NCBI RefSeq assembly: GCF_003852235.1
Contig: NZ_CP027732.1
Coordinates: forward strand, 496,001 to 560,000
Direction: 5' to 3'
Source of the DNA: Pseudomonas sp. R4-35-07
Lineage (GTDB): Bacteria > Pseudomonadota > Gammaproteobacteria > Pseudomonadales > Pseudomonadaceae
DNA length: 64,000 nucleotides
In this document: in pieces, positions 41,131-50,057 of the stretch
Layout: every line of letters starts with the position of its first letter
Numbering within the stretch: position 1 is the stretch's first letter
The notes under the pieces: model-generated
Databases searched by the model: none
What the model saw: only the letters and a program-made list of their open reading frames with translations
What the model was told of the DNA's origin: nothing
Translations under genes and position numbers: made by a program

Positions 41131-42756
41131 TTACAGCCGGAAGCGGCCCACCATGCCATTGAGGTCCACTGCCAGGCGCGACAACTCGCTGCTCGCCGCG
41201 CTGGTCTGGCTGGCACCTGTCGCCGATTGCACCGACAGATCGCGGATATTCACCAGGTTACGGTCGACTTCCCGCGCGACCTGCGCCTGTTCTTCCGCTG
41301 CACTGGCGATCACCAGGTTGCGCTCGTTGATCTCGACAATTGCCGTGTTGATGGTATCCAGCGACATCCCTGCGCCCTTGGCGATGTTCAGCGTGGATTC
41401 GGCGCGCTCAGTGCTGTTGCGCATCGAATCCACCGCATGCTCGGTGCCGGCCTGGATGCTGCCGATCATGCGCTCGATCTCGCTGGTGGACTGCTGGGTG
41501 CGATGGGCCAACGCGCGTACCTCGTCCGCCACTACCGCAAAACCACGCCCGGCCTCACCGGCCCGCGCCGCTTCGATGGCCGCGTTGAGGGCCAGCAGGT
41601 TGGTCTGGTCGGCCAGGCCACGGATCACGTCTAGCACTTTGCCGATATCGCGGGATTCATTGGCCAACTCACCGATCAAGGTGGCGGTGGCTTGCACGTC
41701 GCCGCTCATGCGTTCGATGGCGCTGACGGTTTCCTGTACCAGGTCACGGCCATCACCGGCCGAGGTGGTGGCGTTGCGCGAGGCTTCGGAGGTGCTCACG
41801 GCATTGCGCGCGACTTCCTCGACCGCGCTGGTCATTTCGTTCACCGCGGTGGCGGCCTGTTCGATCTCATTGTTCTGCTGGGTCAGGCCACGCGCGCTTT
41901 CGTCGGTGACGGCGTTGAGCTCTTCGGCGGCCGACGCCAGTTGCGTGGCGGAGCCGGCGATGCGTTGCAGGGTATCGCGCAGTTTGTCCTGCATCTTGGC
42001 CATGGCGGCGAGCAGGCGGCCGGCCTCATCGTTGCCCTCGACTTTGATCGGGCGCGTGAGGTTGCCTTCGGCCACTTCTTCGGCCGCTTCCAGCGCTTGG
42101 GAAATCGGCACGGTTATGCTGCGGGTCAGCAGCCAGGCGAACAACAGGGTCAGCGCGGTGGCGATCACCAGCAGGCCCACGACCATGTTGAAAGCCAGAT
42201 CGTACTGGTCTTCGGCCTGCTGGTTGGTGTCCAGGGCCATGCTGTTGTTGATTTCCAGCAGGCGGCTGAGCACCGCGTTGACCTGCTCGGAGTTGTTCAG
42301 CAGTTCGGTGTTGAGCAGGGCGCGCAATTCGTCGACCTGGTTGGCCCGGGACAGGCTTTTCATGCGCTCTTCGATCTGATGGTACTGGGCCAGTAACCGC
42401 ACGTATTCATCGTAGGTCGCGCGTTCTTCGCGGCTCTCGATCAGCTTTTCATATACGCCCTGGGCGGTGCGGATCTGCTGGTTGCGCACGTCGAAGGCTT
42501 CCAGGGTTTTCTGCTGTACTTCCGGCTCGCGGTTGGTGAGCAAGCGGTACGACAACACGCGCAGGCGCAAGGTCAGCTGAGTGAATTCGTCGAGGGCGCG
42601 GATGCTTGGCACGCTGGACAGGGTGATGTCTTCGGTGGCTGAGCGGATCTTGCTCATCTGGTTCAGGGCGAACACGCCCAGAAACAACATCAACGCGCCG
42701 ATAAACGCGAAGCCGAGGAAAGCCCTCGGGGCGATATTCATATTACGAAGAGACAT
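41131..42756 (-). CDS. Methyl-accepting chemotaxis protein (4HB sensor)
   Basis: A 541-residue chemoreceptor. It has an N-terminal membrane helix ([19 protein letters not shown]), a periplasmic four-helix-bundle-type sensor of about 150 residues, a second helix near residue 195 ([19 protein letters not shown]), a HAMP domain and a long signalling hairpin with the conserved tip [18 protein letters not shown]. The ligand is not predictable. The ATG at 42756 has AGGA upstream. A FliA-type promoter lies 58-84 bp upstream, so it is probably co-expressed with flagellar genes. Confidence 0.93.
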   Translation of the reverse strand: MSLRNMNIAPRAFLGFAFIGALMLFLGVFALNQMSKIRSATEDITLSSVPSIRALDEFTQLTLRLRVLSYRLLTNREPEVQQKTLEAFDVRNQQIRTAQGVYEKLIESREERATYDEYVRLLAQYHQIEERMKSLSRANQVDELRALLNTELLNNSEQVNAVLSRLLEINNSMALDTNQQAEDQYDLAFNMVVGLLVIATALTLLFAWLLTRSITVPISQALEAAEEVAEGNLTRPIKVEGNDEAGRLLAAMAKMQDKLRDTLQRIAGSATQLASAAEELNAVTDESARGLTQQNNEIEQAATAVNEMTSAVEEVARNAVSTSEASRNATTSAGDGRDLVQETVSAIERMSGDVQATATLIGELANESRDIGKVLDVIRGLADQTNLLALNAAIEAARAGEAGRGFAVVADEVRALAHRTQQSTSEIERMIGSIQAGTEHAVDSMRNSTERAESTLNIAKGAGMSLDTINTAIVEINERNLVIASAAEEQAQVAREVDRNLVNIRDLSVQSATGASQTSAASSELSRLAVDLNGMVGRFRL

Positions 42757-42813
42757 GCTGGAATCCTGGGGAGAAGCGCGATCCGTGCGGCCATGAGACG
42801 GGGTGTGCATCGC

Positions 42814-42840
42814 GTATCGGCTCTGCGACTAAAGTCTTAA
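42814..42840 (-). promoter_or_regulatory. Sigma-28 (FliA) promoter of the chemoreceptor gene
   Basis: On the minus strand the sequence reads TTAAGACT, an 11-bp spacer, then GCCGATAC. The sigma-28 consensus is TAAAGTTT, 11 bp, GCCGATAA, so the -10 matches at 7 of 8 positions and the spacing is exact. It faces the chemoreceptor gene and ends 58 bp before its start codon. Confidence 0.7.
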
Positions 42841-43033
42841 GGGGGCGCGCGCTTTTGTCGCAGCTGACCAGGGGTTGCACGGATTCAGGAACCAGATTGG
42901 GTAATTACAGTCACTAAGGCTCGAAAGCGCGGCCCGGCCCTTGAACATCGGGCTGCGCGCCGGGGATAACCCTGGCATCCGAGGTGAATTTTCTTTATCG
43001 TCACCGCCCTTTCAAAAAGCCCGAGAAATCAAA

Positions 43034-43264
43034 ATGTTAGAAGCATCCCTCAGCCAACTGGAACAACTGGTCAACGACCTGGTACAGCAGAACCAAGACC
43101 TGCTGAGCAGCAACGAATCCCTCAAGGCGCAGCTGGCCCAGGCCAAGGATGAAAACGACAGCCTGCAACTGAACCTGATGGAACAGGAAGAAAAGCATGG
43201 CGCCACCGCCGCCCGCATCCAGGCACTGGTTGAGCGTGTGAGCGCAGGGCCTGTCAGCGCATGA
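43034..43264 (+). CDS. ZapB-like small coiled-coil protein (TIGR02449 type)
   Basis: A 76-residue protein that is almost entirely coiled coil (LSQLEQLVNDLVQQNQDLL, then heptads through QALVERV). It resembles the conserved hypothetical family found just upstream of zapA. The ATG at 43034 lies in an A-rich stretch with a weak GAGAAA ribosome site. Its stop overlaps the zapA start as ATGA. A role in Z-ring assembly with ZapA is likely by family and context. Confidence 0.82.
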   Translation: MLEASLSQLEQLVNDLVQQNQDLLSSNESLKAQLAQAKDENDSLQLNLMEQEEKHGATAARIQALVERVSAGPVSA

Positions 43265-43551
43265 ATGAAGGGATAAAGGTCGTTTCGATTCTCGGTGAGG
43301 ATTACTCGATCAAGGCGCCGGCCGGGGAAGACCAGACCCTGATGCACGCCGTGACCATGCTCAAGGCTTCCCTGGCCACGACCAAGAAAAAGTACCCGAC
43401 CCTCATTGGTGACAAATTATTGGTATTGGCCGCGCTGAACCTGTGCGCCGAGCAGATCGAAATGCAGCAGGCCCATCAACAGGAACTCGACCGTTACCAA
43501 GAGCAAGTCAGCGCCACGGTCGAGGTGATTTCCAAGGCGATCCAGCCTTAG
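43261..43551 (+). CDS. zapA: Cell division protein ZapA
   Basis: A 96-residue FtsZ-bundling protein. It begins MNEGIKVVSILGEDYSIKAP, the ZapA beta-strand segment, followed by long helices ending in a coiled coil (QQELDRYQEQVSATVEVISK). It is coupled to the upstream ZapB-like gene. In gammaproteobacteria zapA is usually followed by the 6S RNA gene and a 5-formyl-THF cyclo-ligase gene. Here the next gene is a convergent acyl-CoA dehydrogenase whose end overlaps the zapA stop, leaving no room for 6S RNA. Confidence 0.9.
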   Translation: MNEGIKVVSILGEDYSIKAPAGEDQTLMHAVTMLKASLATTKKKYPTLIGDKLLVLAALNLCAEQIEMQQAHQQELDRYQEQVSATVEVISKAIQP

Positions 43552-45350
43552 AACCACGCATCCTGCATGCCCAGGCACGTATCGTCGCGTGCCTCCAGAA
43601 TCGCCAGTTCATGATGGCAGCTTGGTACTTCCCATGTCAGAAAGTACCGGGCGGCCTGGAGCTTGCCTTTATAGAAGGCCACATCGGCCGCGTTGCCCTT
43701 GGCCAGCCCTTCTTCGGCGCGAATCGCCTGTTCCAGCCAGCGCCAGCCAATTACCGTGTGCCCGAACACTTTCAGGTACAGCGCCGAGTTCGCCAGGCTG
43801 CTGTTGACCTTGCCCTGGGCGAGATCGCTCAGCAGGCCGAGGGTGACGCGTTGCAGGCGATTGACCAATTGCTCCAGCGGTTCCCTCAGCGCGTTGAGCG
43901 TTGGGTATGGCTGCGCCCGAGCACCTGTCTCGGCGATCAGTCGAATCAATTGCTTGAGCCCGGCCCCGCCGTTCTGCGCCAACTTACGCCCAAGCAGGTC
44001 CAGGGACTGGATGCCATGGGTGCCTTCGTGGATCGGATTCAGGCGGTTATCGCGGTAGTACTGCTCGACCGGGTACTCGCGGGTATAGCCATGGCCGCCG
44101 AGAATCTGGATCGCCAGTTCGTTGGCCTTGAGGCAGAACTCCGACGGCCAGGATTTGACGATGGGGGTCAGCAGGTCCAACAACTCGTGGGCTTGTTTGC
44201 GTTCGGTTTCACCTGGCAGGGTGGTGGTGTCGTCGAACAGGCGTGCGGCGTACAGGCCCAGGTCGAAGGCGCCTTCCACGTAGGCTTTTTGGGTCAGCAG
44301 CATACGCTTGATATCGGCGTGCTGGATGATCGACACCGGTGCGGTGCTCGGGTCCTTGCTGTCCGGCAGGCGGCCTTGCGGACGTTCGCGGGCGTACTCC
44401 AACGAGTAGAGATAGCCCGCGTAACCGAGCATCACCGCGCCCATGCCGACGCCGATCCGTGCCTCGTTCATCATCTGGAACATGCAACTCAGGCCCTGGT
44501 GCGGTTTGCCCACCAGATAGCCGACACAGTTGCCGTTATCGCCAAAATTGAGTGCTGTGGACGTCGTGCCGCGCCAGCCCATCTTGTGAAACAGCCCGGC
44601 CAGCAGTACATCGTTGCGCTCGCCCAGGCTGCCGTCAGCGTTGACCAGGAATTTGGGCACGATAAACAACGAAATGCCCTTCACCCCGGCCGGTGCATCG
44701 GGCAGCTTGGCCAGCACCATATGCACGATGTTTTCCGACAGCGGATGGTCGCCACCGGAGATGAAGATCTTGTTGCCTTTCAGGCGATAGCTGCCGTCAG
44801 CCGCAGGCTCGGCACGGGTACGAATATCCGACAGGGATGAACCGGCGTGTGGCTCGGTCAAGGCCATGGTGCCGAAGAAACGGCCTTCGATCATCGGTTG
44901 CAGGAAGCGCTGTTTCTGCTCCTCGGTGCCGAAGCTTTCGATCAGGTTGGCGGCGCCCATGGTCAGGAACGGGTAAGACGTAGAGGCCGCGTTGGCGGAT
45001 TGGAAGTGAGCGAAGCAGGCTTGGGACAGCAGGGTCGGCAACTGCATGCCACCGGCTTCGAAGCTGCGGGCGGCATTGAGGAAACCGGCTTCCAGGAAAG
45101 CATCCACCGCCGGTTTCACTTCCGGAATCAGAATCGCCTTACCGTCTTCGTAACGCGGTTCGTTTTCATCGTTCTTGCGGTTGTGAGGCGCGAAGTACTT
45201 TTCGGCAATGTTGCGCGCTGTGCTGATGGCGGCGTCGAAGGTTTCGCGATTGTGCTCGGCAAACCGCTCGCGCTGGGTCAGGCCCTCGGCATCGAGGACT
45301 TCATATAGCTCGAAAGCCAGATTGCGGGAACTGAGCAGCGTCTCGGACAT
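43548..45350 (-). CDS. Acyl-CoA dehydrogenase, large (DmdC/FadE-like) type
   Basis: A 600-residue FAD-dependent acyl-CoA dehydrogenase that introduces the alpha-beta double bond during fatty acid or related acyl-CoA breakdown. The flavin/substrate signature is visible as MALTEPHAGSSLSDI and the C-terminal FAD motif as IQILGGHGYTREYPVEQYYRD. An extra C-terminal domain of about 130 residues puts it in the DmdC-like group rather than the short-chain enzymes. Substrate is unknown. It overlaps zapA by four bases tail to tail. Confidence 0.9.
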   Translation of the reverse strand: MSETLLSSRNLAFELYEVLDAEGLTQRERFAEHNRETFDAAISTARNIAEKYFAPHNRKNDENEPRYEDGKAILIPEVKPAVDAFLEAGFLNAARSFEAGGMQLPTLLSQACFAHFQSANAASTSYPFLTMGAANLIESFGTEEQKQRFLQPMIEGRFFGTMALTEPHAGSSLSDIRTRAEPAADGSYRLKGNKIFISGGDHPLSENIVHMVLAKLPDAPAGVKGISLFIVPKFLVNADGSLGERNDVLLAGLFHKMGWRGTTSTALNFGDNGNCVGYLVGKPHQGLSCMFQMMNEARIGVGMGAVMLGYAGYLYSLEYARERPQGRLPDSKDPSTAPVSIIQHADIKRMLLTQKAYVEGAFDLGLYAARLFDDTTTLPGETERKQAHELLDLLTPIVKSWPSEFCLKANELAIQILGGHGYTREYPVEQYYRDNRLNPIHEGTHGIQSLDLLGRKLAQNGGAGLKQLIRLIAETGARAQPYPTLNALREPLEQLVNRLQRVTLGLLSDLAQGKVNSSLANSALYLKVFGHTVIGWRWLEQAIRAEEGLAKGNAADVAFYKGKLQAARYFLTWEVPSCHHELAILEARDDTCLGMQDAWF

Positions 45351-45472
45351 GGCGGCTTACCTTTGGAGGAATGGCCCGAGTCTAAGTGCGCGAATAGAAG
45401 CTGGATAGCAAGATTGATCTGGGTGATGGAGGAGCAAAACGCAGGCAGGGAATTGAAATGAGGCCAAATGTG

Positions 45473-45630
45473 GGAGGGGGCTTACCCCCGATAGCAGTGT
45501 GTTTAAGATCGTTCCCACGCTCTGCGTGGAAACGCCTCTCTTGACGCTCCGCGTCACGCTTCTGGACGCAGAGCGTCCTTGAGCTGCATTCCCACGCGGA
45601 GCGTGGGAACGATCAGCCCCCTCCCACATT
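45473..45630. repeat. REP pair interrupted by MITE-like element B
   Basis: A left REP (TGTGGGAGGGGGCTTAC) begins at about 45473 and a right REP half (GCCCCCTCCCACA) ends at about 45630. Between them, at 45507-45614, lies a second copy of the palindromic element with the same 16-bp inverted ends as at 41000-41112. The 291-bp gap between the acyl-CoA dehydrogenase and putA holds little else. Confidence 0.85.
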
Positions 45631-45641
45631 TTTTACCGCGT

Positions 45642-48600
45642 TTAACCGATGGTCATCAGGCTCGCATTACCGCCGGCAGCAGCGGTGTTAACGCTCAACG
45701 CCCGCTCGATCACCAACCGCTCCAGGGCAATGGATGTCTCACCTTGGGACAAACCATGCACCCCAACAATCGCCCCACCGCGCTGCGCCACTTGCTGGCA
45801 CACCGCACGCAGTTGGTCGGAATCACCGTGATGCAGGACAGCGTCGAACACCACGTCGTCCTTGGTCCAGTCGGCCACGCGCTTGATCTTCGCCTGAATA
45901 TCTTTCGGCAGGCGTAGGAACACGGCCTTGGTCAGCTCGGTTTCCGGCCATACCGCAGAACCGCCTACCGCCAATACCGCAGCGAGTTGGGTCAGCAGGT
46001 CACCTTCCACTTCCGCCAGGCACAGCACGTGTTCACGCGGCAGGATCGCATAGCTGTTGCGCTCGCCGGTCGGGCCGGCCAGTTGGCGGGTGATACCGCT
46101 TTGCGACTGGGCGGCGAATTGGCTGCACAGGGCGCTCAGTTCGCTGAAGTTGTGGCTGTCGGCCCAGGTTTTCAACGCGGTCAGCGGTTGGCTCATGGCG
46201 TCGCGCAGGCGCACGTCCGGTGCAGTCAATGCGTCGCCACGTACGAAGGATTGCTCGATCGCATCGGTAGGACGAGTCGACAGCAGGCGGTACAGGTACA
46301 GCGGGCCACCGGCTTTCGGGCCGGTACCCGACAGGCCTTCGCCGCCGAACGGCTGCACGCCCACCACGGCACCCACGATGTTACGGTTGACGTAGACGTT
46401 ACCTGCATTGACGTTGTCGATCACCTTGGCGATGGTCTCGTCGATGCGGGTGTGCACGCCCAGGGTCAGGCCGTAGCCGGAGGCATTGATCTGGCCGATG
46501 AGCTGGTCGATCTCTTTGCGCTTGTAGCGCACCACGTGCAGCACCGGGCCGAAGATTTCGCGTTGCAGCTCGTCGAAGCTTTCCAGCTCGATCAGGGTGG
46601 GCATCACGAAGGTGCCACGCTTGATCTCTTCGCCATCGGCAATCGCCACCTGGTAAACGTTGCGGCCTTTGTCGCGCATGGCCTGGATGTGTTTCTCGAT
46701 ACCAGCCTTGGCTTCGGCGTCGATCACCGGGCCGATATCCACCGACAGGCGTTCCGGGTTGCCCAGGCGGCATTCCGCCATGGCACCCTTGAGCATTTCG
46801 ATGACGCGGTCTGCCGAATCTTCCTGCAGGCACAACACGCGCAGGGCCGAGCAACGTTGGCCGGCGCTGTCGAAGGCCGACGACACCACGTCAATCACCA
46901 CTTGTTCGGTGAGTGCCGAGGAATCCACGATCATCGCGTTCTGGCCGCCGGTTTCGGCGATCAGCGGAATCGGACGGCCCTGGGCGTCAAGGCGACCGGC
47001 GACATTGCGTTGCAGCAAGCGTGCAACCTCGGTGGAGCCGGTGAACATCACGCCTTTGACGCGTTCATCACCGACCAGGCGGGCACCGACGCTCTCGCCC
47101 TGGCCCGGCAGCAATTGCAGCACGCCTTGCGGAATGCCGGCTTCGAGCAGGATGCGCACGGCCTGGGCGGCGACCAACGGGGTTTGTTCGGCGGGTTTGG
47201 CCAGCACCGGGTTACCGGCAGCCAATGCCGCCGCCACCTGGCCGCTGAAGATCGCCAGCGGGAAGTTCCACGGGCTGATGCACACCACCGGACCCAATGG
47301 GCGGTGGGCGTCGTTGGTGAAATCGTTACGCGCCTGCACCGCGTAGTAGCGCAGGAAGTCCACGGCTTCGCGCACTTCAGCGATGGCGTTGGCGAAGGTC
47401 TTGCCGGCTTCACGGGCCAGCAGGCCCATCAGTGGCTGGATCTCGCCTTCCATCAGGTCGGCGGCGCGCTCCAGGATCGCGGCGCGTTCGGCGGGCGGAG
47501 TGGCCTGCCAGATCGGCGCGGCGCTGATGGCGCACTGGATGGCGTTGTCGACGTCTTCGACGGTGGCCTCCTGAACGTGACCGACCACATCGCGCACGTC
47601 GGACGGGTTCAGCACCGCTGCAGCCGGTTGTTCGCTGGCGGCGCAACCGAGCATCGGCGCGGCTTTCCAGTTGTTGTGAGCGGTGGCCAGCAGGGCGCAG
47701 GACAGCGATGCCAGGCGATGCTCGTTGGCCAGGTCGATACCGGCCGAGTTGGCGCGGTCGCTGCCGTACAGGTCACGCGGCAGTGGGATACGCGGGTGCG
47801 GCAGGCCGAAGCCGCCTTCCACCGTCGCCATCTGCTCGATGTTCGCCACTGGATCGGCCACCAGCTCCTGAATCGAGATGGAGTGATCGGCGATGCGGTT
47901 GACGAACGAGGTGTTCGCACCGTTTTCCAGCAGGCGACGTACCAGGTACGCCAGCAGTGTTTCGTGAGTGCCGACCGGTGCGTACACACGGCACGGACGG
48001 TTCAGCTTGCCTTCGGAGACCTTGCCCACCACCTGTTCGTACAGCGGTTCGCCCATGCCGTGCAGGCATTGGAACTCGTACTGGCCGGGGTAATAGTTCT
48101 GACCGGCAATGTGATAGATGGCCGACAACGTATGGGCGTTGTGCGTGGCGAACTGCGGGTAGATGGCTTCCGGCACCGACAGCAGTTTGCGTGCGCAGGC
48201 AATGTAGGAAACGTCGGTGTACACCTTGCGGGTGTACACGGGGTAGCCTTCCAGGCCTTCGACCTGGGCGCGCTTGATTTCGCTGTCCCAGTACGCGCCT
48301 TTGACCAGACGGATCATCAGGCGGTGGCGGCTGCGGCGTGCCAGGTCGATCACGTAGTCGATCACATACGGGCAACGCTTCTGGTAGGCCTGGATCACGA
48401 AACCGATACCGTTCCAGCCGGTCAGTTGCGGTTCGAAGCACAGGCGCTCGAGCAGGTCCAGGGACAACTCGAGGCGGTCGGCTTCTTCGGCATCGATGTT
48501 CAGGCCGATGTCGTATTGCTTGGCCAACAGGGTCAGCGACAACAGGCGCGGGTACAGCTCGTCCATCACCCGCTCGTACTGCGCGCGGCTGTAACGCGGG

Positions 48601-49595
48601 TGCAGGGCGGAGAGCTTGATGGAGATGCCTGGGCCTTCATAGATCCCACGGCCGTGGGACGCTTTGCCGATGGAGTGAATGGCTTGTTCATACGAAGCCA
48701 GGTACTTCTGGGCGTCGTGTTCGGTGAGGGCGGCTTCCCCGAGCATGTCGTAGGAATAGCGGAAACCCTTGGCTTCGAACTTGCTCGCGTTGGCCAGGGC
48801 TTCGGCGATGGTTTCGCCGGTGACGAACTGTTCACCCATCAGGCGCATGGCCATGTCGACGCCCTTGCGGATCATCGGCTCGCCGCTTTTGCCGATGATG
48901 CGGCTCAGGGACGAGGTCAAGCCTGCTTCGTTATGGGTCGCGACCAGTTTGCCGGTCAACAGCAGCCCCCAGGTAGCAGCATTGACGAACAGCGACGGGC
49001 TGTTGCCCAAGTGCGGGTGCCAGTTGCCGGTGCTGATCTTGTCGCGGATCAGTGCATCGCGCGTGCCTTTGTCCGGGATGCGCAGCAGCGCTTCGGCCAG
49101 GCACATCAGCGCCACGCCTTCCTGGGACGACAGGGAAAATTCCTGCAGCAGGCCCTGAACGATACCGGCACGGCCGCCAGCGCTTTTCTGGTTGCGCAAT
49201 TTTTCGGCAATCGTGGCGGCCAGCTTGTTGGTGGCTTCGGCCATTTCTACCGGCAGGCGCGCCTGCTCGATCAGCATCGGCACCACTTCCGGCTCGGGGC
49301 GACGGTAAGCGGCGGTGATCGAGGCGCGCAGTACAGATTGCGGCAGGATGCTCTCGGCGAACTCAAGGAAGCACTGGTGGGCGTGGTCATGCTGGACTTC
49401 GCCGGCGTCGTCGGCATCCTTGCTGCCCGAACCGTTAAGCTCGGAAAGGGTTGCACCACCCTCGAGTTTCTCCAGGTAATTGAAAATTGCCTGTTTGATC
49501 AGCCAGTGCGGCGTGCGATCAATGGAGGACGCGGCAGCCTTCAGGCGCTCGCGGGTCGGGTCGTCGAGTTTGACCCCAAGGGTGGTCGTAGCCAT
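45642..49595 (-). CDS. putA: Trifunctional proline catabolic protein PutA
   Basis: A 1317-residue protein that represses put genes and oxidises proline to glutamate. Residues 1-50 form the ribbon-helix-helix DNA-binding domain (TTLGVKLDDPTRERLKAAA). About 250-560 is the FAD proline dehydrogenase barrel (LMIRLVKGAYWDSEIKRAQ). About 640-1120 is the P5C dehydrogenase, with LIAETGGQNAMIVDSS and catalytic Cys in SAGQRCSALRVLC. A C-terminal domain follows. The ATG at 49595 with AGGAT upstream was chosen over 49631. When reduced it moves to the membrane and frees its operators in the divergent putP gap. Confidence 0.97.
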   Translation of the reverse strand: MATTTLGVKLDDPTRERLKAAASSIDRTPHWLIKQAIFNYLEKLEGGATLSELNGSGSKDADDAGEVQHDHAHQCFLEFAESILPQSVLRASITAAYRRPEPEVVPMLIEQARLPVEMAEATNKLAATIAEKLRNQKSAGGRAGIVQGLLQEFSLSSQEGVALMCLAEALLRIPDKGTRDALIRDKISTGNWHPHLGNSPSLFVNAATWGLLLTGKLVATHNEAGLTSSLSRIIGKSGEPMIRKGVDMAMRLMGEQFVTGETIAEALANASKFEAKGFRYSYDMLGEAALTEHDAQKYLASYEQAIHSIGKASHGRGIYEGPGISIKLSALHPRYSRAQYERVMDELYPRLLSLTLLAKQYDIGLNIDAEEADRLELSLDLLERLCFEPQLTGWNGIGFVIQAYQKRCPYVIDYVIDLARRSRHRLMIRLVKGAYWDSEIKRAQVEGLEGYPVYTRKVYTDVSYIACARKLLSVPEAIYPQFATHNAHTLSAIYHIAGQNYYPGQYEFQCLHGMGEPLYEQVVGKVSEGKLNRPCRVYAPVGTHETLLAYLVRRLLENGANTSFVNRIADHSISIQELVADPVANIEQMATVEGGFGLPHPRIPLPRDLYGSDRANSAGIDLANEHRLASLSCALLATAHNNWKAAPMLGCAASEQPAAAVLNPSDVRDVVGHVQEATVEDVDNAIQCAISAAPIWQATPPAERAAILERAADLMEGEIQPLMGLLAREAGKTFANAIAEVREAVDFLRYYAVQARNDFTNDAHRPLGPVVCISPWNFPLAIFSGQVAAALAAGNPVLAKPAEQTPLVAAQAVRILLEAGIPQGVLQLLPGQGESVGARLVGDERVKGVMFTGSTEVARLLQRNVAGRLDAQGRPIPLIAETGGQNAMIVDSSALTEQVVIDVVSSAFDSAGQRCSALRVLCLQEDSADRVIEMLKGAMAECRLGNPERLSVDIGPVIDAEAKAGIEKHIQAMRDKGRNVYQVAIADGEEIKRGTFVMPTLIELESFDELQREIFGPVLHVVRYKRKEIDQLIGQINASGYGLTLGVHTRIDETIAKVIDNVNAGNVYVNRNIVGAVVGVQPFGGEGLSGTGPKAGGPLYLYRLLSTRPTDAIEQSFVRGDALTAPDVRLRDAMSQPLTALKTWADSHNFSELSALCSQFAAQSQSGITRQLAGPTGERNSYAILPREHVLCLAEVEGDLLTQLAAVLAVGGSAVWPETELTKAVFLRLPKDIQAKIKRVADWTKDDVVFDAVLHHGDSDQLRAVCQQVAQRGGAIVGVHGLSQGETSIALERLVIERALSVNTAAAGGNASLMTIG

Positions 49596-50057
49596 TTTGT
49601 TATCCTCATGGGTGCCACTACCGAGTGGCATCTGCTGGCGGCAAGATTAGCTTTGCCCATGAAGAGGTGCAACCGGGTGCAACCCTTTTTGTTCATGAAA
49701 TTTTCGACGGTTGATCGGAAAAAATCTGGCCTTCTGCCGAAACGGCGCCTTGGTGGTGCATTTGCTTCTGAGGTTGACTGTTCTTGCTCCGAAAAGTAGC
49801 AAAAAACCGGTGTTTGTTCTTAAATGCGCGTAGGTGCAACTTATTCGCGAGAAACTGGTTGCACCTTATTTGCTTTGTTGAATAGCATTCGCGCACCAAG
49901 GTGCAACCACTTCCACAGGTCGGTTCATCGGCTGGCGGCTTTCCTGGGGAAACGCCAGTCATAAATGCGCGGCAAGCAGCTTCGTTTACCCGGTTAACCA
50001 CCGGTAGCGGGCTGACAGACCGTCGCTACATAAAAACAAAGCCAGGGCGTCACTTCT
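49596..50057. promoter_or_regulatory. putA-putP control region with five PutA half-sites
   Basis: The 462-bp divergent gap carries the PutA-type half-site GTTGCA, or its complement TGCAAC, at 49668-49673, 49678-49683, 49835-49840, 49858-49863 (inverted) and 49902-49907. The first two are 10 bp apart. The third and fourth form a 9-bp inverted repeat, AGGTGCAAC and GTTGCACCT. GTTGCA is the known motif for PutA ribbon-helix-helix binding. The region is also AT-rich. No other gene was seen. Confidence 0.8.

Noticed and set aside
45987..49799. 1270-residue open frame antisense to putA
   Set aside because: Shadow frame caused by GC-rich third positions of putA; composition is Gly/His/Gln-rich with no domains.
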